DNA of 64,000 nucleotides. Source: Rhodospirillales bacterium (GTDB lineage Bacteria; Pseudomonadota; Alphaproteobacteria; Reyranellales; Reyranellaceae). The first letter of the stretch is position 1; each line of letters opens with the position of its first letter. The stretch spans positions 2,260,501-2,324,500 of the forward strand of contig CP064988.1 in NCBI GenBank assembly GCA_016699855.1, read 5' to 3'. Below the pieces are notes generated by a model. It was not told the DNA's origin. It saw only the letters and a list, made by a program, of their open reading frames with translations, and did not search any database. Shown piece after piece: positions 54,292 through 61,243 of this stretch. The position numbers and the translations under genes are program-made.

Positions 54292-55524
54292 CTATCGCGA
54301 CGAGAGGCGGGCGGCCAGCGCCCGGCCTAGCGGCCCGGCGCGCGACACGGATACGCCACCGAGGCCGAGCCACGCCGCCATGAGGTCCAGCTCGTCACGC
54401 AGCGGTCCCGCGACCTCGCCGGCCGCGACGCCGTCCTCGAGATGCGCCGCCCGCACGAGCAGCCGGGACGCCGCGCGGTCGGCCTTGAGATCGACGCGCG
54501 CCACCAGCCGGTCGCCGAGCAGGAACGGCAGCACGTAATAGCCGTACTGCCGCTTCGGCGCCGGCGTGTAGATCTCGATCCGATAGCGGAAGCCGAAGAT
54601 CCGCTCCGTCCGGTCGCGCTCCCAGATCAGGGGGTCGAACGGCACCAGCAAGGCGCGCGCGTCGACCCGGCGCGGCCGGCGCGCCGCCGGATGGAGGTAG
54701 GCGGGATGGCTCCACCCCTCCACACACGCCGGCAGCAGCTCGCCCGCCTCGACCAGTTCGCGCAGCCGGGCGCGCGTGTCCGCGACCCCGAGACGGAAAT
54801 AGTCGCGCAGGTCGGTCTCCGTCGCGACCCCGAGCGCGGCCGCCGACAGGCGCAGCAGCTGGCGCTGCGCGTCCTCGACCGACGGCGTCGGCATCGCCAG
54901 CACCGACGGCGGCAGCGCCCGCTCGGTGAGATCGTAGACGCGCTCGAAGGCGCCGCGCCGCGTCGCCGTCGTGATCTCGCCGGCGAAGAACAACCACTCC
55001 AGCGCCCGCTTGCCGTCGCTCCAGCCCCACCAGGCGCCACCACCGCGGCCGCCATCGGTCAGCTCGGACGCCGCCAGCGGGCCGCGGTCGGCGATCTGCG
55101 CGCGCACCGAGTCGATGAAGGCGCCGCGCTCGCGGCGGAACGCCGTGAGCTGCGCCTTGCCGTCGCTGCCGTCGGCCGCCGCCGCGCGCGCCATGCGCCA
55201 ACGCATCAAAGGCTGCGTCGTGCCCGGCAACAGCGACGCCTCGTGGCCCCAGAACTCGAACAGCTTCCGCCGGTGCCCGTCATAGGCCATGCGGTCGAGC
55301 AGCGCCGGATCGTAGCGGCCCAGCCGCGAGAACAGCGGCAGGTAGTGGGCGCGGGTCAGCACGTTGACGGAGTCGATCTGCAGCAGGCCCAGCCGCTCGA
55401 TCATCCGGCGCAGGTGGCCGGCACCGATCACGACGTCGGGTCGCGGCGCGGCAAATCCCTGCGCCGCCAAGGCGATTCGCCGCGCGGCGGCGGCCGACAG
55501 TCGTTCCGGCGCCCGCGATGTCAT
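54292..55524 (-). CDS. Winged-helix DNA glycosylase of the YcaQ/AlkX family
   Basis: A 410-residue protein of the HTH_42/AlkZ-like superfamily, which unhooks interstrand DNA crosslinks or removes alkylated bases. The catalytic tripeptide is Q49-I50-D51 (LGLLQIDSVNVLTRAH), the QxD form of the YcaQ (AlkX) branch rather than the QxQ of AlkZ. LFEFWGHEASLLP, WWGWSDGKRALEWLFFAGEI and LVPFDPLIWERDRTERIFGFRY are the family's conserved stretches (pieces only). The C-terminal part carries the three winged helices. ATG 55524. Divergent from an acyltransferase over an AT-rich gap. Confidence 0.85.
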   Translation of the reverse strand: MTSRAPERLSAAAARRIALAAQGFAAPRPDVVIGAGHLRRMIERLGLLQIDSVNVLTRAHYLPLFSRLGRYDPALLDRMAYDGHRRKLFEFWGHEASLLPGTTQPLMRWRMARAAAADGSDGKAQLTAFRRERGAFIDSVRAQIADRGPLAASELTDGGRGGGAWWGWSDGKRALEWLFFAGEITTATRRGAFERVYDLTERALPPSVLAMPTPSVEDAQRQLLRLSAAALGVATETDLRDYFRLGVADTRARLRELVEAGELLPACVEGWSHPAYLHPAARRPRRVDARALLVPFDPLIWERDRTERIFGFRYRIEIYTPAPKRQYGYYVLPFLLGDRLVARVDLKADRAASRLLVRAAHLEDGVAAGEVAGPLRDELDLMAAWLGLGGVSVSRAGPLGRALAARLSSR

Positions 55525-55529
55525 CACCG

Positions 55530-55610
55530 ACACTGGCGTAGATGCAGTAATGATTTCTATTTTATCTTTATATTTCATATAACTAATATGCATTCTTAAC
55601 TTGAATTAAG
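55530..55610. promoter_or_regulatory. AT-rich divergent promoter region
   Basis: About 80 bp of unusually AT-rich DNA between the divergent starts of the DNA glycosylase (55524) and the acyltransferase (55611), including TTTTATCTTTATATTTC and AACTAATATGCATTC. This is the strongest composition change in the window. It probably holds both promoters; several TATAAT-like hexamers are present, so I do not assign one. Confidence 0.5.
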
Positions 55611-56789
55611 ATGTTGTTCCACGTTACTCTTCCCGGGATGAAGACGCCGTCGATAGCCACCATCATCCGGGATCGCGCGGGGTGGCGAACGCCGCCTGCG
55701 CCGGCCGGGCACCGCGCCGTCGCTCCCGTGGCCGGCACCGGCTCGTCGGCGACGTTCCGGTTCGACCGCCTCGACGCCCTCCGCTTCCTCGCCGCGCTGT
55801 GGGTCGCGCTCGGCCATGGCGCCGCGCCGCAGGTTCCGGCGGCGTGGATCGGTGATTCGGTGGCGCTGCACATCGTCGTTGGACTCTACAAGAACCTGTT
55901 CAACGGCCAAGCGGCGGTCATCGTCTTCTTCCTGATCTCGGGCTTCTGCGTCCACTTTCCGCAGCGCGCCGGCGGCGCGTTCGACCCGGTCGCGCATCTG
56001 TTGCGCCGTTCGTTCCGGCTCGTGCCGCCGATGCTCGCGGCCATGTTCGCCGCCCGCGCGCTGGGCATCGCGCCGGCGGCGTTCGACGGGATCATCTGGA
56101 CGCTGTACGCCGAGCTGGTCTTCTACGCGCTGTACCCCGTCCTGCTGGCCGTCGCGCGCCGCCATGGCTGGGGTCCCGTCGTCCTGGCGGCCTACGCGCT
56201 GGCCTTCGCGACCCTCGTCGCCGGCCAACCGACGCCGTTCTTCGACGGCATGGGCATGCCCGCCACATGGGCGCTCGGGCTGCCCTGCTGGCTGTTGGGC
56301 TGCCTCCTCGCCGACCGGCTCGATGCGCCGAACGCGGGCGTCGCCCCCGCGCGGTCGCGCGCGACGCTGTGGGCGCTGCGTCTCGCTGTCATCGGCGCCG
56401 CCGTCGTCTGCAGCGCGCTGCGGTTCAAGACCGCGATCGGCCATACGTGGACCCTGCCGGTGTACGCGCTTCTCGCCTACCTGTGGCTGTCGCGCGAACT
56501 CGTCGACGCGCGCGACGCGGGCGGCGACGGCGCCTTCTGGCGCCATTGCGCGCGCGCCGGCACATGGAGCTACTCGCTCTACCTCACGCATCTGTTGGTC
56601 CTGCTGCCCGGCCGCGCCCTCGACGCGCCGGCCGGCGTCGCGACCGTCGCGGCGATCCCGGCGATGCTCGTCGTCGCCTACGCGTTCCACCGGGCGGTCG
56701 AGCGGCCGTCCCACGAGGCGGCGCGGGCGCTTGCCGCGCTGTGGACCGGAAAACGCCGACCCGGCGCCGCGGCCGCGATCGGCGACTAG
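55611..56789 (+). CDS. Acyltransferase 3 family membrane protein (OafA-like)
   Basis: A 392-residue, about ten-helix protein of the acyltransferase-3 family, which adds O-acetyl or other acyl groups to surface sugars. RLDALRFLAALWVALGHG contains the conserved H-G, FFLISGFCVHFP the R-x-x-F-F-x-x-S-G-F core, and WTLYAELVFYALYP and TWSYSLYLTHLL the later conserved blocks. The start is uncertain: ATG 55611 follows the AT-rich region; ATG 55638 (MKTPS) is 9 codons in. Its sugar substrate cannot be named. Confidence 0.85.
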   Translation: MLFHVTLPGMKTPSIATIIRDRAGWRTPPAPAGHRAVAPVAGTGSSATFRFDRLDALRFLAALWVALGHGAAPQVPAAWIGDSVALHIVVGLYKNLFNGQAAVIVFFLISGFCVHFPQRAGGAFDPVAHLLRRSFRLVPPMLAAMFAARALGIAPAAFDGIIWTLYAELVFYALYPVLLAVARRHGWGPVVLAAYALAFATLVAGQPTPFFDGMGMPATWALGLPCWLLGCLLADRLDAPNAGVAPARSRATLWALRLAVIGAAVVCSALRFKTAIGHTWTLPVYALLAYLWLSRELVDARDAGGDGAFWRHCARAGTWSYSLYLTHLLVLLPGRALDAPAGVATVAAIPAMLVVAYAFHRAVERPSHEAARALAALWTGKRRPGAAAAIGD

Positions 56790-56996
56790 GCCCTCAGGTC
56801 GACCGCCGTCGCCACCGGCGACGCGGGGCTGTACCGCGCATCGGACGCCCCGACGATCGCCGACACCGGCCGTCCTGGCGCCATCCGGATGCCGCCGGCC
56901 GCCCCCGTGAAACCTTATTCAAGACCCGCGCCGGACCATATTGGACCCCACGTCTCATCCTGCGTGAGGCGTCAGGAGCCGTAGTGCCGCTGTTCA

Positions 56997-57017
56997 CGTT
57001 CCAACCAGCAAGGAACG
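56997..57017 (+). promoter_or_regulatory. Hairpin overlapping the ribosome binding site
   Basis: CGTTCC (56997-57002) pairs with GGAACG (57012-57017), and the second arm contains the AAGGAA ribosome site just before ATG 57020. A 9-base loop separates the arms. It could limit translation of the downstream secreted protein; regulation is a guess. Confidence 0.3.
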
Positions 57018-57019
57018 CC

Positions 57020-57415
57020 ATGACCCGCAGATTGATCGCCGCCGCCGTCGTCACCGTGCTCGGATTGGGCGTCACCGCCCAGGCCATGGCACGCGACGGG
57101 CGTCCGCAAGGCCACCACGAGCAGCGCCGCGACCGCGACCACCAGCGCCACGGCGAGCGCGACCACCGCCACCACGGCGACCGCGACCACCAGCGCCATG
57201 GCGGCTGGGACCGCGGCCGGCACGAGGGCTGGCGCGACCGCAACCACGATGGCCGAGTCGACTGGCGCGACCAGCCCGGCCACAGCCGGCGCGACCAGCC
57301 CGGCGAGGCCCGGCGCGACCGCAACGGCGACGGCCGTGTCGACTGGCGGGACCGGCTCGGCGCGGCCCAGCGCGAGCAGCCCGCGTCGCGTCTTCAGGAT
57401 TGGTGGCGCCGGTAG
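57020..57415 (+). CDS. Secreted His/Arg-rich protein with two EF-hand-like loops
   Basis: A 131-residue protein with a signal peptide (residues 1-24, MTRRLIAAAVVTVLGLGVTA). The middle is a low-complexity run of H, R, D and Q (DRDHQRHGERDHRHHGDRD, about 30-70). Two loops fit the EF-hand consensus: D73-x-N-x-D-G-x-V-D...D84 and D100-x-N-x-D-G-x-V-D...D111. Calcium binding, or metal binding via the histidines, is the likely property. No other domain is recognised. AAGGAA precedes the ATG. Confidence 0.75.
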   Translation: MTRRLIAAAVVTVLGLGVTAQAMARDGRPQGHHEQRRDRDHQRHGERDHRHHGDRDHQRHGGWDRGRHEGWRDRNHDGRVDWRDQPGHSRRDQPGEARRDRNGDGRVDWRDRLGAAQREQPASRLQDWWRR

Positions 57416-57422
57416 TCGCAGC

Positions 57423-57502
57423 CGCGTCCCGGCAGGGTTCGGGACGCGACAGAGGATCGTGGTGTAGCGTCCAACGGCCGCCGGGAGCGATCCCGGCGGC
57501 CG
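57423..57502 (+). terminator. Two strong hairpins, possible terminators
   Basis: A 9-bp stem CGCGTCCCG / CGGGACGCG (57423-57448) and a 12-bp stem CGGCCGCCGGGA / TCCCGGCGGCCG with a GCGA loop (57475-57502) lie just downstream of the EF-hand-like gene. Neither is followed by a T run. The second is the longer perfect stem. Confidence 0.45.
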
Positions 57503-57571
57503 CGTCGCGTCCGGCGTCGGCGCGTGACGTCTTGTCCCCGAGCGGGCTTCTCTCGGAGATCATTATCTGGC

Positions 57572-57590
57572 AAATGTTTACCGCACATTT
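57572..57590. promoter_or_regulatory. Perfect operator-like palindrome AAATGT-N7-ACATTT
   Basis: AAATGT (57572-57577) and ACATTT (57585-57590) are perfect inverted halves in an AT-rich stretch, followed by TTAATACC. The site is 100 bp upstream of the next ORF (57690). Its symmetry and setting suit a regulator binding site or promoter; no known regulator box matches clearly. Confidence 0.4.
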
Positions 57591-57689
57591 TTAATACCTT
57601 GGCCGGCATACGGAAGACCATGTGACCGCGGATGCCCGGCGTCCCCGCCTCCGCCACGTTTAGGCCGCTTTTTCGGACCCGCATGCGCC

Positions 57690-58505
57690 ATGACCCCGTT
57701 CCGGAGGATATTCGGACGCCGACCCGTCCACCGCACCCGTGGCGCGCTCGTCCTCGCGCTGGCGGTGATCTTCGTCGCCGTGCCCGGGATCTGGCTGTGG
57801 ACGTCGCGTCCCGCGCCGACACCGCCGCCGCCCGCGGTCGCGGCCGTGACGCCGACGCCGGCAGCACCGGCGGCCGCGTCGCCGCCGTCCACAGCGGGCA
57901 CGTTGCCGTCTCCAACGCCGACATCGCCGACGCCGGCGGCGCCGGCGGCCGCGTCGCCGCCGTCCACAGCGGGCACGTTGCCGTCTCCAACGCCGCCATC
58001 GCCGACGCCGGCCGCCGCGGTGCCGCCGACGCCGGCGGCCGTCTCGAAGACGGAGATCCTGTGGGAGGACGAGGGCAAGCTTCTGGCCGGATCGCACCCG
58101 CTGTCATGGCGGCGTCTCACCAGGATCAAAGGCAACCGCTCCGGCCGGATCGAGATCGTCGACGAGGCCGGTGTCTGGAAGATCTCGGGTCGACAGGAGG
58201 GCGCCGCGGCCGAGACCGCCGGCGATTCGATCGCGATCGACGGCGTCGTGCTGTCGGTGACCGAGGGAACCGTTGTGATGCGCGGTGAGATCGTCTTCCG
58301 CCGCGCCAACGTCAACGGCGGGCAGGCGTGCAAAACCAGCGGCGACCTGCGTTTCTATCGCCGCCGGACGGATCCGTTCTGGCGGCTGGAAGGCGGCCAG
58401 AACCCGTGCAACGGCGAGCTCGAGGTCGTCGACATCCGGTTGCGGCCCGAGCAGGCGCCGACGCGGCCGGCGCGCAAACCGCAGGCGAAGCCACAGGCGC
58501 AATGA
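57690..58505 (+). CDS. Membrane-anchored protein with proline-rich tandem repeat, unknown function
   Basis: A 271-residue protein. A short basic head is followed by one TM helix (ALVLALAVIFVAVPGIWLW). Then comes a Pro/Ala/Thr-rich linker (about residues 42-120) containing two copies of a 25-residue unit (APAAASPPSTAGTLPSPTP...). The C-terminal domain (about 125-250) is soluble, with beta-like strands and two cysteines (NGGQACKTSG, GQNPCNGELEV) that may pair. I do not recognise the family. The topology places the C-terminal domain outside the cytoplasm. Confidence 0.7.
   Translation: MTPFRRIFGRRPVHRTRGALVLALAVIFVAVPGIWLWTSRPAPTPPPPAVAAVTPTPAAPAAASPPSTAGTLPSPTPTSPTPAAPAAASPPSTAGTLPSPTPPSPTPAAAVPPTPAAVSKTEILWEDEGKLLAGSHPLSWRRLTRIKGNRSGRIEIVDEAGVWKISGRQEGAAAETAGDSIAIDGVVLSVTEGTVVMRGEIVFRRANVNGGQACKTSGDLRFYRRRTDPFWRLEGGQNPCNGELEVVDIRLRPEQAPTRPARKPQAKPQAQ
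57867..58016 (+). repeat. 75-bp direct tandem repeat, two copies, coding
   Basis: Copies at 57867-57941 and 57942-58016 are near identical, a 25-codon unit, so the frame is kept. It encodes the duplicated proline-rich linker unit of the protein at 57690. The copy number may vary between strains. Confidence 0.85.
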
Positions 58506-58584
58506 GCGCGCCACGCGGCCGGGCTTGCGCGCGGCGGCCGCGGCGCGGCACGGTGCGGAGACACCCGCACCGGAGACCAGCGCG

Positions 58585-59472
58585 ATGACGTCAGCGCCCA
58601 CGACACCACAGCTGAAGACCGCCGCCGATCTGCACGCCGACCAGGTGGCCTATTGGAGCGGCGATGGCGGCGCGACCTGGCTCAAGGGCGAAGCGCGTTA
58701 CGAAGCCGCGCTGGCCCCGCTCGGCGCCCGCGCGCTGGCCGCCGCCGCCGTGGCCTCCGGCGAGAGGGTCCTCGATATCGGCTGCGGGCTCGGCGCGACG
58801 ACGCGGGCGCTGGCGCGCGCGGCCGGCCCGTCGGGTTCGGCGCTCGGCGTCGATCTGTCGGCGCCGATGATGGCCGAGGCGGGGCGCCGCGCCGCGGCCG
58901 AAGGTCTCGCCAACGCGCGGTTCGAGGCCGGCGACGTCTCCAGGCGCGCGTTCGACGCCGGCGCCTTCGATCTCGTGTTCTCGCGCTTCGGCGTGATGTT
59001 CTTCGGCGACTCCACGGCGGCCTTCGCGCATATCCGCCACGCGCTGCGGCCGGGCGGACGCCTGACGTTCCTGTGCTGGCGCGCGTTCAAGGAGAACGGC
59101 TGGGCCTTCGTGCCGTTCGCCGCCGCCGGCGCGCTGCTGCCGCCGCTCCCGCGCCCCGGTCCCGACGAACCAGGCCCGTTCTCGTTCGCCGACCCGGCGC
59201 GGATCCGCCGCGTCCTCGACGGCGCCGGCTTCGCCGACATCGCGGTCGATGCGGTCGACGGCGCGGTCGATCTGTCGTCGGGGTCGCTCGACGACGCCGT
59301 CGCGCAAGCGCTGGAGATGGGCCCGGCGTCGCGCGCGCTGAAGGACGCGCCGGACGAGCTGCGGGCGCGCGCCACGGCCGCGATCCGCGCCGCGTTGGCG
59401 CCGCACGCGACGCCAGCGGGCGTGGCCCTGCCCGCGGCGTGCTGGCTGGTGACGGCGCGCAATCCGGGGTGA
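58585..59472 (+). CDS. Class I SAM-dependent methyltransferase
   Basis: A 295-residue methyltransferase of the UbiE/Methyltransf_11 type. Motif I is VLDIGCGLGATTRALA; the acidic end of strand 2 is in GVDLSAPMMAEAGRRA; FEAGDVSRRAFD and FDLVFSRFGVMFFGD (motif IV-like) follow, then HALRPGGRLTFLCWR. The opening block HADQVAYWSGDGGATWL is typical of a subgroup seen as SAM methyltransferases near amino-acid ABC transporters. The substrate is unknown. Confidence 0.87.
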   Translation: MTSAPTTPQLKTAADLHADQVAYWSGDGGATWLKGEARYEAALAPLGARALAAAAVASGERVLDIGCGLGATTRALARAAGPSGSALGVDLSAPMMAEAGRRAAAEGLANARFEAGDVSRRAFDAGAFDLVFSRFGVMFFGDSTAAFAHIRHALRPGGRLTFLCWRAFKENGWAFVPFAAAGALLPPLPRPGPDEPGPFSFADPARIRRVLDGAGFADIAVDAVDGAVDLSSGSLDDAVAQALEMGPASRALKDAPDELRARATAAIRAALAPHATPAGVALPAACWLVTARNPG

Positions 59473-59575
59473 CGACGCCGCCGGCGCGACGCGCCGTCGC
59501 GCGCCGTGCGAGGCCCTTGCGCCGGGGCGCGTTCTCTCCGCAGGATGCGCGCCTGACAAGATGGAGATTCCCGCC

Positions 59576-60778
59576 ATGAAGCGCAGAACCGTCCTCGGCC
59601 TCGCGGCCGGCGCCGCCGGCTCGGCCGCCCTGCCCGCGTTCGCGCAGCAGGGCCCGATCAAGATCGGCGAGCTCAACAGCTACAAGGTCTTCCCCGCCTT
59701 CCTCGAGCCCTACAAGCGCGGCTGGGAGCTGGCGGTCGAGCAGGTCAACGCCGCCGGCGGCGTGCTCGGCCGCAAGATCGAGATCGTCTCGCGCGACGAC
59801 GGCGGCACGCCGGCCGAGGCGGTGCGCGTCGCCGAGGAGCTTCTGAGCCGCGAGGGCGTCGCCTTCCTGATCGGCACCTTCCCGTCGAACGTCGGACTGG
59901 CGGTCGCCGATTTCGCCAAGCAGCGCAAGACGCTGTTCATCGCCGCCGAGCCGCTGACCGACAAGATCGTCTGGGACCAGGGCAACCGCTACACCTACCG
60001 CCTGCGCGCCTCGACCTACATGCAGACGGCGATGCTGATCCCCGACGCGGCCAAGCTGAAGAAGAAGCGCTGGGCGATCGTCTATCCGAACTACGAATAC
60101 GGCCAGTCGGCGACGGCGGCGTTCAAGAAGCTGCTGTCGGCCAAGCAGCCCGGCGTCGAGTTCGTCATCGAGCAGGCCGCGCCGCTCGGCAAGATCGAGG
60201 CCGGCGCGGTGGCGCAGGCGCTGGCCGACGCCAAGCCCGACGCGATCTTCAGCTCTCTGTTCGGCGCGGACCTCGCGAAGTTCGTGCGCGAGGGAAGCTC
60301 GCGCGAGCTGTTCAAGGGCCGCGAGGTGTTCAACCTGCTGGCCGGCGAGCCCGAGTATCTCGATCCGCTGAAGGACGAGGCGCCGAAGGGCTGGTACGTC
60401 ACCGGCTATCCGTGGAACGAGATCAAGACGCCGGAGCACAAGGCGTTCCTCGACGCCTATCAGGCGAAGTACAAGGACTACCCGCGGCTGGGTTCGATCG
60501 TGGGCTACGCCACGGTCCAGTCCGCCGTGGCCGCGATCCGCAAGGCCGGCGCGCTCGACCAGGAGAAGCTGGTCGACGGCATGAAGGGGCTGACCCACTC
60601 GACGCCGTTCGGCGACGTCACCTACCGCGCGCTCGACAACCAGTCGACCATGGGCGCGTACGTGGGCCGCATCGACGTCAAGGACGGCAAGGGCGTGATG
60701 GTCGACTGGCGCTACGTCGACGGCAAGGACGCCCTGCCGCCCGACGACGAGGTCCGCAAGCTGCGCCCGGCGGGGTGA
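59576..60778 (+). CDS. Branched-chain amino-acid-type ABC transporter substrate-binding protein
   Basis: A 400-residue periplasmic binding protein with a twin-arginine-like signal (MKRRTVLGLAAGAAGSAALPAFAQQ). IKIGELNSYKVFPAFLEPYKRGWELAVEQVNAAGGVLGRKIE is the Peripla_BP_6 start (seen as WELAVEQVNAAGGVLGRKI); DDGGTPAEAVRVAEELLSREGV follows. The ligand may be an amino acid, urea or an aromatic compound. Start ATG 59576 has GGAG nine bases upstream; an ATG five codons earlier is also open. The liv permease and ATPase genes lie downstream. Confidence 0.9.
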   Translation: MKRRTVLGLAAGAAGSAALPAFAQQGPIKIGELNSYKVFPAFLEPYKRGWELAVEQVNAAGGVLGRKIEIVSRDDGGTPAEAVRVAEELLSREGVAFLIGTFPSNVGLAVADFAKQRKTLFIAAEPLTDKIVWDQGNRYTYRLRASTYMQTAMLIPDAAKLKKKRWAIVYPNYEYGQSATAAFKKLLSAKQPGVEFVIEQAAPLGKIEAGAVAQALADAKPDAIFSSLFGADLAKFVREGSSRELFKGREVFNLLAGEPEYLDPLKDEAPKGWYVTGYPWNEIKTPEHKAFLDAYQAKYKDYPRLGSIVGYATVQSAVAAIRKAGALDQEKLVDGMKGLTHSTPFGDVTYRALDNQSTMGAYVGRIDVKDGKGVMVDWRYVDGKDALPPDDEVRKLRPAG

Positions 60779-60826
60779 TGCCCGGTGTTCTTTCCCCTTT
60801 CCGCCTGATGGGCGGTGTCGAGGCGC

Positions 60827-60861
60827 CCCCTCACCTAGCCTCTCCCCCGATGGGGGAGAGG
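60827..60861. repeat. Palindromic repeat, outer pair, left
   Basis: CCTCTCCCCC / GGGGGAGAGG forms a 10-bp stem with a GAT loop (60839-60861), preceded by CCCCTCACCTAG. The reverse complement resembles the copy near 61154. Confidence 0.75.
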
Positions 60862-60953
60862 AATCTGATCGCGCCGTGCGCCTCCAACCTCTTCCTCCTT
60901 TCCGCCCACGGGCGAGCGGATTCGCACATCCTGCCGAGTCCGCCGTCCTCATG

Positions 60954-60994
60954 CTCCCTCCCCCCTTGTGGGGGAGGGCCGGGGTGGGGGGTGG
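60954..60994. repeat. Palindromic repeat, inner pair, left
   Basis: CCCTCCCCC and GGGGGAGGG around CTTGT, followed by a G-rich tail (GCCGGGGTGGGGGG). Copies of this core appear at 61064, 63198 and 63307. Confidence 0.75.
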
Positions 60995-61063
60995 TACCGC
61001 ACCAAATCCGTTCCGTGACTCGCTTAGGTGACGCCGCTCGATCTCGATCATCGCGACCTGCAG

Positions 61064-61103
61064 CACCCCCCTCCCCACCCCTCCCCCACAAGGGGGGAGG
61101 GAG
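61064..61103. repeat. Palindromic repeat, inner pair, right (inverted)
   Basis: This is the same core in opposite orientation: C-rich tail first, then CTCCCCCACAAGGGGGGAG. With the left copy it makes a 150-bp element having inverted ends. Confidence 0.75.
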
Positions 61104-61145
61104 GTTTGAAAACCGCCTCGCATCAAGACGCGTGAATCCGCTAGG

Positions 61146-61175
61146 CCCCACCGTGGGAGAGGTCAGGTGAGGGGG
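61146..61175. repeat. Palindromic repeat, outer pair, right (degenerate)
   Basis: GGGAGAGG, two bases, then AGGTGAGGGG matches the reverse complement of the left outer copy with two changes. One arm of the palindrome is degraded here. Confidence 0.6.
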
Positions 61176-61243
61176 GCGGCGGCGGCCGCGACTCCGCGGG
61201 GACGAGGACGAACGGCGGCGCGCCACACGCATGACGGCCGGAC

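Larger units (their letters stand above)
60779..61243. other. 465-bp intergenic region filled by nested inverted repeats
   Basis: There is no gene between the binding protein and the LivHM permease. The gap is mainly palindromic G/C-rich repeats in two nested pairs (separate entries). The spacer (about 60995-61063) has no recognisable ORF. A promoter for the permease is not obvious; the operon may continue through it. Confidence 0.7.

Noticed and set aside
57020..57250. Nickel-resistance RcnB-type protein
   Set aside because: Histidine-rich and secreted, but the RcnB C-terminal domain is not visible; the EF-hand-like loops are better supported.
60827..61175. CRISPR array
   Set aside because: Repeats are paired in inverted orientation with only one spacer, not direct repeats with many spacers, and no cas genes are present.
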